NCBI RefSeq assembly: GCF_001536285.1
Contig: NZ_FAOZ01000037.1
Coordinates: 1-64,000 of the forward strand
Reading direction: 5' to 3'
DNA length: 64,000 nt
Origin: Parafrankia irregularis
GTDB taxonomy: Bacteria; Actinomycetota; Actinomycetes; Frankiales; Frankiaceae
Shown here: positions 35,030 through 44,166 of the stretch, piece by piece
How the letters are laid out: every line of letters starts with the position of its first letter
Numbering within the stretch: position 1 is the stretch's first letter
Made by a program: the position numbers and the translations under genes
The notes under the pieces: model-generated
Databases searched by the model: none
What the model saw: the letters and a program-made list of their open reading frames with translations, nothing else
What the model was told of the DNA's origin: nothing

Positions 35030-36979
35030 TCACCCGGCCTCCGCGACGGCCTGCGCGAACTGGGCCTGGTAGAGCCGGGCGTACGCCCCGTCCGCCGCCA
35101 GCAGGCTGGCGTGGTCGCCCTGTTCGACGATCGCGCCGTTCTCCATGACGAGGATTGTGTCGGCGTCACGAATGGTGGACAGCCGGTGGGCGATGACGAA
35201 GGCGGTGCGCCCGTGGCGCAGCCGGGACATGGCCCGCTGGATGAGGACCTCCGTCCGGGTGTCGACGGAGCTGGTCGCCTCGTCGAGAACGAGGATCAGC
35301 GGCTCGGCGAGGAAGGCGCGGGCGATCGTGATGAGCTGCTTCTCGCCGCCGCTGACGCCGACGCCCTCGTCGTCGAGCACGGTGTCGTAGCCGTCGGGCA
35401 GCGTGCGCACGAACCGGTCGACGTGCGCGGCGCGCGCCGCCTCGACGACCTGCTCGTGGGTGGCGCCCTCGGCGCCGTAGGCGATGTTCTCCGCGATCGT
35501 CCCGCCGAACAGCCAGGTGTCCTGCAGGACCATGCCGATGGAGGAGCGCAGGTCAGCCCGGGACATCCCCGCGATGTCCGCGCCGTCCAGCGTGATCCGC
35601 CCGCCGGTGACCTCGTAGAACCGCATCAGCAGGTTGATGAGGGTGGTCTTGCCGGCGCCGGTCGGGCCGACGATGGCGACGGTGTGGCCCGGTTCGGCGA
35701 CGAGCGACAGGTCGTCGATCAGCGGCTTGTCCGGCTCGTAGCGGAAGGAGACGTGCTCGAACGCGACCCGGCCGCGGGCCTGCTCCGGTATGGCGGGCAC
35801 CAGCGGGTCGGGCTCCTGCTCGGCGGCGTCGAGCAGGTCGAAGACGCGCTCCGCCGAGGCGACCCCGGACTGCGCCATGTTCGCCATGCTGGCCAGCTGC
35901 GTCAGCGGCTGGCTGAACTGCCGCGAGTACTGGATGAACGCCTGGACGTCACCGATGGACAGTGACCCGGAGGCCACCCGAAGGCCACCTACGACCGCCA
36001 CCAGCACGTAGTTCAGGTTGCCGATGAACATCATCGCCGGCTGCATGAGGCCGGAGATGGACTGGGCCCGCCAGCTCGCCTCGTAAAGCCGCTCGTTGTG
36101 CTCGCGGAAGATCTCGGCGGCCTCGTCCTGCCGGCCGAACGCCCGCACCAGCATGTGGCCGGTGTACATCTCCTCGATGTGACCGTTGAGCTGCCCGGTC
36201 GTCTTCCACTGCTGCACGAACTGCGGTTGGGCGAGCTTGCCGACCCGAGCGGTAACGAAGATCGACACCGGGACGGTGACGACCGCGATCAGCGCGAGCA
36301 GCGGGGAGATCCAGATCATCATCGCCAGCACGCCGATGATGGTCAGCACCGAGGCGAGGATCTGGGAGAAGCTCTGCTGCAGGGTCTGGCCCAGGTTGTC
36401 GATGTCGTTGGTGACCCGGCTGAGCACCTCGCCGCGCTGGCTGCGGTCGAAGTACCGCAGCGGCAGCCGAGTGATCTTCGCCTGCACCTCGGCCCGCAGG
36501 TCGCTCAGCATGCGTTGCAGGGCCTTGTTCACCAGGCGGGCCTGCGCGACGGCGCAGGCCGTGGCGACCAGGTAGACGATCAGCACGGCCAGCAGCACCA
36601 TCCCGATCGCCGTGAAGTCCATTCCCTTCCCGGGGGTCACGTCGACGGACGCGAGCAGGTCGGCCTGGGTACCGTGCCCCTCGGCCCGCAGCCGCGCGAT
36701 CGCCTCGGCCTTCGTCGTGCCCGCGGGCAGCCGCGAGCTGAGCAGGCCGGCGAACACCAGGTCGGTGGCGTGCCCAAGCAGCCGTGGCCCGGTGACGGTG
36801 AGGCCGACGCTGATCACGGCAAGGATGACCGCGGGCACCAGCAGGCCCCGCTGGCGGCTCAGCAGCCCGAACAGCCGCCTGGTCGAGGCGGCGAAGTCGC
36901 CGGCCTTCTCTCCGCCGCCGCCCATGAAACGGGCGGGGCCGGCCATCGGGCGGGGTCCACCCGCCGGTGGGCGCGTCAT
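35030..36979 (-). CDS. ABC exporter half-transporter, subunit with canonical nucleotide site
   Basis: A 649-residue fused membrane/ATPase half-transporter. After a Pro/Gly-rich leader, six membrane helices precede the ATPase domain: Walker A GPTGAGKTT, Q-loop MVLQDTW, signature VSGGEKQLITIARA, Walker B LILVLDEATSSVD with the catalytic Glu, and H-loop VIAHRLSTIR. It overlaps the upstream ABC gene by 4 bp (ATGA), so the two assemble as a heterodimer of the EfrCD/TM287-288/BmrCD kind. These export drugs, lipids or peptides. No substrate-specific neighbour is present. Confidence 0.93.
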   Translation of the reverse strand: MTRPPAGGPRPMAGPARFMGGGGEKAGDFAASTRRLFGLLSRQRGLLVPAVILAVISVGLTVTGPRLLGHATDLVFAGLLSSRLPAGTTKAEAIARLRAEGHGTQADLLASVDVTPGKGMDFTAIGMVLLAVLIVYLVATACAVAQARLVNKALQRMLSDLRAEVQAKITRLPLRYFDRSQRGEVLSRVTNDIDNLGQTLQQSFSQILASVLTIIGVLAMMIWISPLLALIAVVTVPVSIFVTARVGKLAQPQFVQQWKTTGQLNGHIEEMYTGHMLVRAFGRQDEAAEIFREHNERLYEASWRAQSISGLMQPAMMFIGNLNYVLVAVVGGLRVASGSLSIGDVQAFIQYSRQFSQPLTQLASMANMAQSGVASAERVFDLLDAAEQEPDPLVPAIPEQARGRVAFEHVSFRYEPDKPLIDDLSLVAEPGHTVAIVGPTGAGKTTLINLLMRFYEVTGGRITLDGADIAGMSRADLRSSIGMVLQDTWLFGGTIAENIAYGAEGATHEQVVEAARAAHVDRFVRTLPDGYDTVLDDEGVGVSGGEKQLITIARAFLAEPLILVLDEATSSVDTRTEVLIQRAMSRLRHGRTAFVIAHRLSTIRDADTILVMENGAIVEQGDHASLLAADGAYARLYQAQFAQAVAEAG

Positions 36980-38712
36980 GCCGCCGCTTCCTCCTCGGTC
37001 AGCTGCGAGAAGACGATCTCCTGGTAGGTCGGGTTCTCGGCCAGGAGCTCATGATGGGTCCCGGTACCGACAATCTCGCCGTCCTCCAGGACGATGATCT
37101 GGTCGGCGTCCCGGATGGTCGCCACCCGCTGGGCGACGATCAGTTTCGTGGCGTCGGCGGTCTCCCGGGCCAGCGCGGCCCGCAGCCGGGCGTCGGTGGC
37201 ATAGTCCAGCGCCGAGAACGAGTCGTCGAACAGGTAGATCTCCGGGCGCCGGACCAGCGCCCGGGCGATCGCGAGGCGCTGGCGCTGACCGCCGGAGACA
37301 TTGGTGCCGCCCTGGGCGACCCGGGTCGCCAGGCCGTCCGGCATCGCGGTGACGAACTCCCGGGCCTGCGCGATGTCGAGCGCCCACCACAGGTCGTCGT
37401 CGGTGGCCTCCGGGTTGCCGTAGCGCAGGTTCGACGCGATCGTGCCGGTGAACAGATAGGGCTTCTGCGGGACGAGCCCGACCACCCGGGCCAGCAGCGC
37501 CGGGTCGAGCTCGCGGACGTCCACCCCGTCGATCAGGACGGCGCCCTCGGAGACGTCCGACAGCCTGGGGACGAGGCCGAGCAGGGTGGACTTACCGCTG
37601 CCGGTGCTGCCGATGATCGCCACGGTCTGCCCCTGGCGGGCCGTGATGTCGACTCCGCGCAGCACCGGCTCCTCGGCGCCCGGGTAGCGGAAGCCGACGT
37701 CACGCAGTTCCAGCTCGCCGCGCCCGGCCAGCTCCCGCACGGGCTGCACGGGCGGGACGAGCGTGGACTGTGTGTCCAGGACCTCCTGGATGCGCTCCGC
37801 GCACACCTCGGCCCGCGGGAGCATCGCGAACATGAAGGTCGCCATCATCACCGCCATCAGGATCTGCATCAGATAGCTGAGGAACGCGGTCAGTGCGCCG
37901 ACCTCCATGCCGCCGCTGGCGATGCGGTGCGCGCCGAACCAGATGACCGCGATGCTGGAGACGTTCACCACCGCCATGACCAGCGGGAACATCAGCGCCA
38001 TGAGGCGCCCGATGCGCAGCGAGACGTCGGTGAGCTCGGTGTTGGCGGTGGCGAAACGCCGCTTCTCGTGCCCGTCCCGCACGAAGGCGCGGATCACCCG
38101 CAGGCCGGTGATCTGCTCGCGCAGGATCCGGTTCACCTCGTCGAGGCGGTCCTGCATGCGGCGGCCGAGCGGCGCCATCCGCCGGACGATCAGGACGACC
38201 GTCGTCGTCAGCACCGGCACGATCACGACGAGGAGCAGCGAGAGCTTGGCGTCCTGGTGCACGGCCAGCGCGATCCCGCCCAGGCACATGATCGGGGCCG
38301 AGATCATCATGGTGAACGCCATCAGCACGACCATCTGGACCTGCTGGACGTCGTTCGTCGCCCGGGTGATGAGCGACGGTGCCCCGAACCGCCCGACCTC
38401 GCGGGCCGAGAAGGACTGGACCCGGGCGAACACGGAGGCGCGGAGGTCTCGGCCGATGCCCATGGAGGTGCGAGCGCCGAACAGGACCGCGGCGGCCGAG
38501 CAGGCGGCCTGCACCAGCGTCACCCCGAGCATCAGCCCACCGAGGCGGAAGATGTAGCCGGTATCGCCCGGGACGACCCCGTTGTCGATGATGTCCGCGT
38601 TCAGCGTCGGCAGGTAGAGCATGGCCAGCGTGGCCGTGAACTGCAGCGCCACCAGCAGGGACACCGGCCGCCGGTAGGGGGCGAGGTGACTCCGCAGAAG
38701 TCTGACAAGCAT
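36976..38712 (-). CDS. ABC exporter half-transporter, subunit with degenerate nucleotide site
   Basis: A 578-residue partner half-transporter. Six membrane segments begin MLVRLLRSHLAPYRRPVS. The ATPase domain has Walker A GSTGSGKST, signature VSGGQRQRLAIA and Walker B IYLFDDSFSALD, where Asp replaces the catalytic Glu; this is the known asymmetry of heterodimeric type IV exporters. The H-loop is VAQRVATIRD, with Gln in place of the usual His, reinforcing the degenerate site. ATG 38712 has GGAG 6 nt upstream, and the upstream open frame is Arg-rich noise. It forms a two-gene operon with the following half-transporter. Confidence 0.93.
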   Translation of the reverse strand: MLVRLLRSHLAPYRRPVSLLVALQFTATLAMLYLPTLNADIIDNGVVPGDTGYIFRLGGLMLGVTLVQAACSAAAVLFGARTSMGIGRDLRASVFARVQSFSAREVGRFGAPSLITRATNDVQQVQMVVLMAFTMMISAPIMCLGGIALAVHQDAKLSLLLVVIVPVLTTTVVLIVRRMAPLGRRMQDRLDEVNRILREQITGLRVIRAFVRDGHEKRRFATANTELTDVSLRIGRLMALMFPLVMAVVNVSSIAVIWFGAHRIASGGMEVGALTAFLSYLMQILMAVMMATFMFAMLPRAEVCAERIQEVLDTQSTLVPPVQPVRELAGRGELELRDVGFRYPGAEEPVLRGVDITARQGQTVAIIGSTGSGKSTLLGLVPRLSDVSEGAVLIDGVDVRELDPALLARVVGLVPQKPYLFTGTIASNLRYGNPEATDDDLWWALDIAQAREFVTAMPDGLATRVAQGGTNVSGGQRQRLAIARALVRRPEIYLFDDSFSALDYATDARLRAALARETADATKLIVAQRVATIRDADQIIVLEDGEIVGTGTHHELLAENPTYQEIVFSQLTEEEAAA

Positions 38713-39019
38713 GTGATCTCCGTCGGCGAATGGTCCCGGTCGGCCGCCGCCGCAGCCAACTGGAACGGTACGACCGGTACGCGCAGGTCGATCGGATCCG
38801 CGAGTGCGACCGATACGGAGAGTACGACCGTTTTCGCGGCCACGGGACGTACCCGACCTCAACCGGCCGGAGTCGACCCGCTCGACCGACCCTGCCGACG
38901 GCTGGCGAGCAGCAGGTTCCGGACGGATCAGGAAATGAGTCGGCCCCGGCCCGAACAGCCCCGCCTCCAGCGACAGGAGGCGTCGGCTGCCCGGGACCGG
39001 GGCCGATCAGATCGCGACG
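38713..39019. other. Upstream region of the ABC exporter operon
   Basis: A 307-bp spacer that should contain the operon promoter. Short direct repeats (GTACGACCG, CGACCGATACGG) occur at about 38765-38832. No gene or clear promoter elements are recognised. Confidence 0.35.
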
Positions 39020-39487
39020 TCAGCGACGCTCGAGGAACCAGGAGACTCCAAGAGCCACCGCCAGGACCACACCGACGATCAGCAGACCGCCGAACGTGTA
39101 GAAGCCCACCGTCTTCACCAACGCGACGAGGATCGGTAGCGCGGCCGCGAGCAGGAAGATCCCGCGGCTGCGTACCGGAGTGTTGAGAAGGGTGGTGATC
39201 TTGCGCGGCCAGCTCTCCCGCGCCACGTTGAGATCATCGATCATGATCGGAATCGCCCTGATGGTGGACCAGGTCAGCGCGACGAACGCGATCGCCAGAC
39301 CCCACCCGTAGAGGAAGCCGAGACCCCGCCCGAACGCGTCGAACGAGGAACCTGCTCCGACCACCGTGATCGCCAGCGGGATGTACCAACCGGTCGTGCG
39401 GTCCTGCCGGGCCTGCCCGGCGAACCGGCGGGCCTGCGCGAAGCGCTCTCCCTGCCAAGCGCCGTCACCTGGGTTCATGTTGACCAT
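39020..39487 (-). CDS. Small polytopic membrane protein of unknown function
   Basis: A 155-residue protein with about four hydrophobic segments: WYIPLAITVVGAGSSF, LYGWGLAIAFVALTW, IFLLAAALPILVALV and GGLLIVGVVLAVALGVSWF. The N-terminal 35 residues are hydrophilic (Gln/Arg rich). ATG 39487 follows a GGAGGAAAGG ribosome site. I do not recognise the family. It is upstream of the ABC exporter operon on the same strand, separated by 307 bp. Confidence 0.7.
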   Translation of the reverse strand: MVNMNPGDGAWQGERFAQARRFAGQARQDRTTGWYIPLAITVVGAGSSFDAFGRGLGFLYGWGLAIAFVALTWSTIRAIPIMIDDLNVARESWPRKITTLLNTPVRSRGIFLLAAALPILVALVKTVGFYTFGGLLIVGVVLAVALGVSWFLERR

Positions 39488-39950
39488 CGACCTTTCCTCC
39501 TTCGACGGCCCCCAGTCCGTCCTGACCCGCTGAACTCCCCACGGCCCGCGACGCCCGGACCTCGCGGACCGTGCACCCCCGGTTGCAGGTGCGCACCTTC
39601 GCATCGTCCTTCAGAAACGACCGCCATCGCGGCCGGATCCGCCACCTTGGGAGGAACCCGCAAGCACCTGACCTGATTGCCCGACTTCCACCAACCTGGA
39701 CACACCCAGTATCACGGATACCCACCCGCAGCCGACCTACATCCGCCGATCGTCACAATCCAGGACGGGCGGGCGGCCGCCCGGGTGACATCCACTTCCA
39801 GCGACATCCCCCCAGGGAACATCCACACGAAGTGCCCGAAACGGCACCCTCCGTGGCTGCCGCGGAACATCGTGGCGTGGCACGCCACCCTCACGCGGCG
39901 CAGCCGGTAGGAAAAACCGGATCGGGGCTGGCTTGAGAGAGGCATCACCC
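39488..39950. other. 463-bp divergent spacer
   Basis: Lies between a leftward membrane-protein gene and a rightward small lipoprotein gene, so it should hold two promoters. A GC-only palindrome GGGCGGCCGCCC is present near 39770-39781. No gene is recognised. Confidence 0.4.
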
Positions 39951-40094
39951 ATGAAGCGCTCCGTCCGCAACCTACGCAGAACCGTTCTGGCGATCCTCGC
40001 CGCCGGATCACTCGCGCTGCTCACCACCGCGGCCGGCTGCCAGCCCGGAGAGCCCTGCCCGTATCCGCCCGGCAAGCACCGGAGCCACTGCTGA
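39951..40094 (+). CDS. Small secreted lipoprotein (47 aa)
   Basis: A 47-codon gene with a textbook lipoprotein signal: basic start MKRSVRNLRR, hydrophobic core TVLAILAAGSLALL, and lipobox TAAGC (Cys ~30). The mature part is only ~18 residues, QPGEPCPYPPGKHRSHC, with two more cysteines and Pro/His. ATG 39951 is preceded by GAGAGGC. Its function is unknown; entericidin-like or pheromone-like small lipoproteins are possible analogues. Coding status rests on the signal peptide alone. Confidence 0.55.
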   Translation: MKRSVRNLRRTVLAILAAGSLALLTTAAGCQPGEPCPYPPGKHRSHC

Positions 40095-40123
40095 TCCGAT
40101 GATCCGACGCGACGCCGTTCGAT

Positions 40124-40175
40124 CGCGTCCGTCGCGTCCGTCGCGTCCGTCGCGTCCGTCGCGTCCGTCGCGCCG
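40124..40175. repeat. 9-bp tandem repeat, about 5.5 copies
   Basis: Perfect repeats of CGCGTCCGT in the spacer between the small lipoprotein and the serine hydrolase gene, ending in a variant CGCGCCGGT. Confidence 0.9.
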
Positions 40176-40334
40176 GTCGGCGGCGTCCGCCTGACGCCTT
40201 CGACCGCGCGACGAACCCATCACGTCAGCCGGAATCCGGACCCGCGATCCGGATTCCGGGTTTTCACTCCGCATCGGGACGTATACGGTCGCACCCCCGC
40301 GATCCGCAGCTTTCGGCCCGAGCGAGGTTCAGCG

Positions 40335-41525
40335 ATGCGACGCCCTTTCCGCCCCGCCATCGGTATTGCGACGGCCGCGTGCGTCGCGGTCCTGGCCGTG
40401 AGCTGTACCAGTGACGGGTCACCCGACGGTCGCACAGCCACCGCCCCGGGTACGCCGACGGCGGCCGCGACCGCGCCGACGAAGCCGGTCGCCGTTCCCG
40501 GCGATACCTGGGAGACGGTGGAACCGGCCGAGGTCGGTCTCGACCCGGCAAAGCTCGACGAGATCGCCGACACCGCGGAGCAGGGCAAGTCAACCTGTTT
40601 ACTGGTATCCCGAAACGGGAAAATCGCTGGCGAATGGTACTTTCGGGGCAGCGCGCCGAGCACTCCCAGCGCGGTGTATTCCGTGACCAAATCGCTCACC
40701 TCCACGCTGGTCGGCATCGCCCAGGACGACGGTGACCTGCGGCTGGACGACTCCGCCGCCACCTGGATCCCCCAGTGGAAGGGCACGGAGTCCGAAGCCG
40801 TGACCATCCGTGACCTGGTCAGCAACGACTCGGGCCGGCAGTGGAGCCTGAAGATCGACTATGAGGACCTGATCCGGGCCCCGGACAAGACCGCGTACGC
40901 CGTGGCGCTGCCGCAGGAGAAGGAGCCCGGGCAGGTCTGGGCCTACAACAACTCGGCCGTCCAGACGCTCGAGGAGGTGCTGCGCACGGCCACCGGCGAG
41001 GAGGTGACCGACTTCGCCCGTGAGCGGCTCTTCGAGCCGCTCGGCATGGACGACAGCCGGATGACGACCGACGCGGCCGGCAACACCCTGACCTTCATGG
41101 GGCTGCAGTCGACCTGCCGTGACATCGCCAGGCTTGGGTATCTTATGTTGGCGCATGGAAACTGGAACGGCGAGCAGATTGTCTCCGGCGACTGGGTCGA
41201 TGCGGCCACCGGCACCTCGTCGACGGAGATGAACGCAGCCTACGGATATCTTTGGTGGCTCAATCGCGAAGGTGTTCTCGCCCAGCCGCTCGCGGCTTCC
41301 GACATTTCCGCCGCAGCCGATACGACAAAGAAGAACGGTAGTCTCGTGCCGGGCGCCCCTGCGGACATGTTCTGGGCAATCGGGCTCGGGAACCAGATCC
41401 TGCAGATCGATCCGGGGTCGGGAACAGTCGTGGTGCGGCTGGGTACGCCCGGGGCCCGACCAGTACCGCCGACATTCGGCACCGCGGAAGCGGCCCGGGT
41501 CGTGACCGAAGCACTTGTCGGCTGA
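40335..41525 (+). CDS. Serine hydrolase, beta-lactamase/penicillin-binding-like lipoprotein
   Basis: A 396-residue class C beta-lactamase-fold protein. The signal peptide ends in the lipobox AVSC (~Cys22), followed by a Thr/Pro linker. The catalytic SxxK motif is SVTKS (~117-121), and the second motif is AYNNSA (YxN-type, ~200). Members are esterases, D-amino-acid peptidases or peptidoglycan hydrolases; the exact activity is not predictable. It acts outside the membrane. No adjacent regulator of the BlaI type is present. A 57-bp copy of an inverted-repeat element starts just after its stop. Confidence 0.9.
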   Translation: MRRPFRPAIGIATAACVAVLAVSCTSDGSPDGRTATAPGTPTAAATAPTKPVAVPGDTWETVEPAEVGLDPAKLDEIADTAEQGKSTCLLVSRNGKIAGEWYFRGSAPSTPSAVYSVTKSLTSTLVGIAQDDGDLRLDDSAATWIPQWKGTESEAVTIRDLVSNDSGRQWSLKIDYEDLIRAPDKTAYAVALPQEKEPGQVWAYNNSAVQTLEEVLRTATGEEVTDFARERLFEPLGMDDSRMTTDAAGNTLTFMGLQSTCRDIARLGYLMLAHGNWNGEQIVSGDWVDAATGTSSTEMNAAYGYLWWLNREGVLAQPLAASDISAAADTTKKNGSLVPGAPADMFWAIGLGNQILQIDPGSGTVVVRLGTPGARPVPPTFGTAEAARVVTEALVG

Positions 41526-41526
41526 C

Positions 41527-41583
41527 CCTTCTCCATCGCCGACTCACCGGCGGCATCCTCGGTCGTACCGTGAGATGAAAAAG
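41527..41583 (-). repeat. Dispersed inverted-repeat element (family 2), copy A
   Basis: On the minus strand it reads CTTTTTCA, then TCTCACGGTACGACCGAGG and ATGCCGCCGGT, ending GGAGAAGG. The internal part CTCACGGT...GGATGCCGC.GGT matches copy B at 55376-55437. The terminal repeats are less perfect and the interior shorter (41 nt against 46), so it is the most decayed copy. Confidence 0.7.
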
Positions 41584-41587
41584 ATCA

Positions 41588-42079
41588 CCCATTCGATCCG
41601 CGTGGAGCAGCCGCGCCAAGGAACGCCGCTCCCCGAGCAGGGAGCGGAGTTCCAGGGCCGACACAATCACGATGCGGAACACGAGAACGTTCTTCGGCCG
41701 TGGTTCGGCGGCGCCCACGGCACGACGAACCGACGAACCGACGGCAAGCCCACGGGGACTGCGACACTGCCGACGCGGCCTGGGCGCTCGCCCTGGACCG
41801 GCCAGCACCAGCCGGTCCAGCACCGGCACCGCCGCCACCACGACGCCCGTCGTCAACACGACACCGCCTCGATCCGACCAGCTGCGACAGTTGCGCCGAC
41901 GCCGATGAGCGGGCACTCCGGTTGCGCCGGCCTTCCGCGACACAGACACCCGCCGAGACCGACCCGAAGTTTTCTCGGTCAGCTGGTTGTGCGAACTTGC
42001 CGCGCATCTCGCCACCCAGTTTCCTCGTCCCCCAGAGCCCACCGGCAACAGGCCGCCGCTCGGAAAAGGGGTAAAGGAG
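41588..42079. other. ~490-bp spacer before the HTH-like gene
   Basis: GC-rich sequence with short repeats such as CGACGAACC near 41724-41745. No gene on either strand has a believable product or ribosome site; the open frames are compositional. Confidence 0.4.
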
Positions 42080-43384
42080 ATGCGGGAGCGCTTACACGGC
42101 GACGCGACCAGGAGTCGCACTTCACGCCGCGCGAACGAGGCCGACCCGGCACCAGCTAACCGGCCCCGCGGACCGCACAAGGGCCCACGCTTCACCAGAC
42201 ATGATCGTTCGCTGTACAACGAAACCGCGCAGATTCAGCGCGCGTCCGCATCAGGCGCACCCGAGCCGTATCATGCGCAACAATCAGAGTGGATCGCCGG
42301 GGAACGTGCCCGTCCCACCGCCCCACCGCCCGATGCGCCGAGAGCACGCGGGCGAACGAAGCAGAGAGAGGATCCACGCAGTGCCGCGAACTCGCCCGCC
42401 GGCCGACATGCCGCCCCTCGCCCGGACGGGGTGTGGGTGACTCTCGCGGGGGCCCGCCCCAAAGGCCCGCGCGCAGACCTCAAGGACGGGCCGCAGAAAG
42501 TACTTCTGACGCGCTTAAATGAGCTGAACAACCCCTATCGCGTCAGTTACGAAATGGTTGCGCGCGAGCTCTGGGCCGACACGGATCCCTCGAAGATCCA
42601 GAGGTCGCGGACCAGGGACCTGAGCCGCCAGTTCCGCGGCGAGAAGGCGATCGAGTGGCAGGTCGTCGAGATCTACGTCCACCTGCTGTTCCCCGACCCC
42701 GGCCCCGGCACGGAGCGTTCCGAGCTTCTGGAGCACCTGCGCCTGCTCCATGTCGAGGCGTTCGGCCAGACCGTCGCGCCCGACGGGCAACCCGCGCCGG
42801 AGGCCGAGGAGCCCGTGATCGACGCAGCGTACGTCGCGGAGCTCTCACGGCAGCTCGACGAGGCCCGCACCCGAGCGGCCTTCGCGACCGCGCTGCTGGT
42901 CATCGTCCAGGCGGAGAACACCGCGCTGAGGGGCCGCGGTCGGTCCTTCGACTGGTTCGGCACCACGGCGCGGGCCGATCAGCCCACGCCGCCCAACCGC
43001 ACACGACGGCGAGCGACGACTTCGGGCTCGGCCTCGGGCGGCAGAGTCCAGACCGATCCGATCCCAGCCGCCGGCTCCGACACCAGTTCGATCGACCCGG
43101 TCACCGCGCCCATCGCCCGCAGGCAGGCCTACCGGGCCGCGCAACGCCGCCGCTCCGGCTCACCCGCGGGGTCCGGCGAGGCACTGCCGCCCGGGCACCG
43201 AGCGGCCTCGGTGAACCCGGTGGTACCGACGCCGTCCACGAGCTACTCCCTCGCGGCGCTGACCCGCTACCGGCCGGCACCCGCGTCACCTCGGCGCCTG
43301 CCCGGAACCGAGGTCCCGCCCGACGATCTGGGGCCTGACATCCTGGTCGGGCGGGAGAAGCGACGCCGCGGTCGGCCACGATGA
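42080..43384 (+). CDS. HTH-like actinobacterial regulator-type protein, family not recognised
   Basis: A 434-residue protein. The first ~120 residues are disordered and basic. A folded helical region at ~125-225 (VLLTRLNELNNPYRVSYEMVA, then SRTRDLSRQFRGEKAIEWQV and VEIYVHLLFPD) looks like the Xre-type HTH plus following helix that begins many actinobacterial regulators. A predicted coiled segment (YVAELSRQLDEARTRAAFAT) follows, and the C-terminus is again disordered and ends KRRRGRPR. It may bind DNA. GTAAAGGAG directly precedes ATG 42080, with GGGG at better spacing. Both tails could be wrongly included. Confidence 0.6.
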   Translation: MRERLHGDATRSRTSRRANEADPAPANRPRGPHKGPRFTRHDRSLYNETAQIQRASASGAPEPYHAQQSEWIAGERARPTAPPPDAPRARGRTKQREDPRSAANSPAGRHAAPRPDGVWVTLAGARPKGPRADLKDGPQKVLLTRLNELNNPYRVSYEMVARELWADTDPSKIQRSRTRDLSRQFRGEKAIEWQVVEIYVHLLFPDPGPGTERSELLEHLRLLHVEAFGQTVAPDGQPAPEAEEPVIDAAYVAELSRQLDEARTRAAFATALLVIVQAENTALRGRGRSFDWFGTTARADQPTPPNRTRRRATTSGSASGGRVQTDPIPAAGSDTSSIDPVTAPIARRQAYRAAQRRRSGSPAGSGEALPPGHRAASVNPVVPTPSTSYSLAALTRYRPAPASPRRLPGTEVPPDDLGPDILVGREKRRRGRPR

Positions 43385-43596
43385 GGCGCTGACACCGCCT
43401 GGTCGGCCGGAGGGGTGGGGGTGCGGGTCGACGCCGGCCGGCCCGCGGAACCGCCGATCCGGCGGCCGTCCCGGGGCCATCCGGCACAGCCTCGGGCCGC
43501 CCGGTGGGCTGCCAGGCAGCCCAGGGCCGCCGGCGGCGGCTGGGCTCGCCGGGCTGACGGCTGGGCTCGCTGGGCTGGGCTACTCGCTGGGCTGGG

Positions 43597-44166
43597 CTAA
43601 AGGAGCGAGATGCCTGCGGACCGCTGTTCCAGGGCCAGCAGATGGCGCTTGCGTTCCAGGCCACCGCCGTACCCGGTCAGGCTGCCGTTCGCGCCGATCA
43701 CTCGATGGCAGGGCACGATGATGCTGATCGGATTCCTGCCGTTGGCGAGCCCGACAGCGCGGGACGCCCGCGGCTGGCCGATCCTGCGGGCGAGCTCCCC
43801 GTAGGAGATGGTCTGGGCGTACGGGATGTCGCGCAGTGCCGACCACACCTCCCGTTGGAACTCCGTACCGGCTGGCCGCAGCGGCAGGTCGAAGGTCGTC
43901 CGCCGGCCGGCGAAGTACTCGGCGAGCTGATCGGCCGCCGCTGCGAACGCGGAGTCGTCCCGGTCGCCGAACCAGGCCGGGTCGGGCACGTGACGCCCGC
44001 CGTCCATGAAGAGGCCGACGATCGCGCCGTCCCGGCCCACCAGGGTGATCGGACCGATCGGGCTGTCCACGACGGTATGGATGCGCCCGGAGACGTTCGG
44101 CCGCGAAGCCCTGGCCGGAGACATCACCTGAAGTGAATGCTCTGGTACTTGCGTGTCACCGATCAC
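43597..44166 (-). CDS. ogt: Methylated-DNA-[protein]-cysteine S-methyltransferase
   Basis: Suicide repair protein of 189 residues that removes methyl groups from O6-methylguanine. The active site PCHRVIG (Cys ~146) is intact, preceded by the DNA-binding wing-helix sequence [25 protein letters not shown] (in part). The N-terminal ~25 residues are extra; MSPARAS at residue 15 is an alternative start. The GTG start overlaps the stop of the Ada-AlkA gene (GTGA), so both are co-translated as an adaptive-response unit. Confidence 0.93.
   Translation of the reverse strand: MIGDTQVPEHSLQVMSPARASRPNVSGRIHTVVDSPIGPITLVGRDGAIVGLFMDGGRHVPDPAWFGDRDDSAFAAAADQLAEYFAGRRTTFDLPLRPAGTEFQREVWSALRDIPYAQTISYGELARRIGQPRASRAVGLANGRNPISIIVPCHRVIGANGSLTGYGGGLERKRHLLALEQRSAGISLL

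Noticed and set aside
36967-39186. 739-codon plus-strand frame across the ABC genes
   Set aside because: Entirely antisense to two genes with complete ABC motifs; composition is Arg/Asp/Gly/His noise.
41588-42079. Upstream extension of the HTH-like gene to 41987
   Set aside because: The extension has no ribosome site and a compositionally random sequence; ATG 42080 follows purine-rich GGGGTAAAGGAG.
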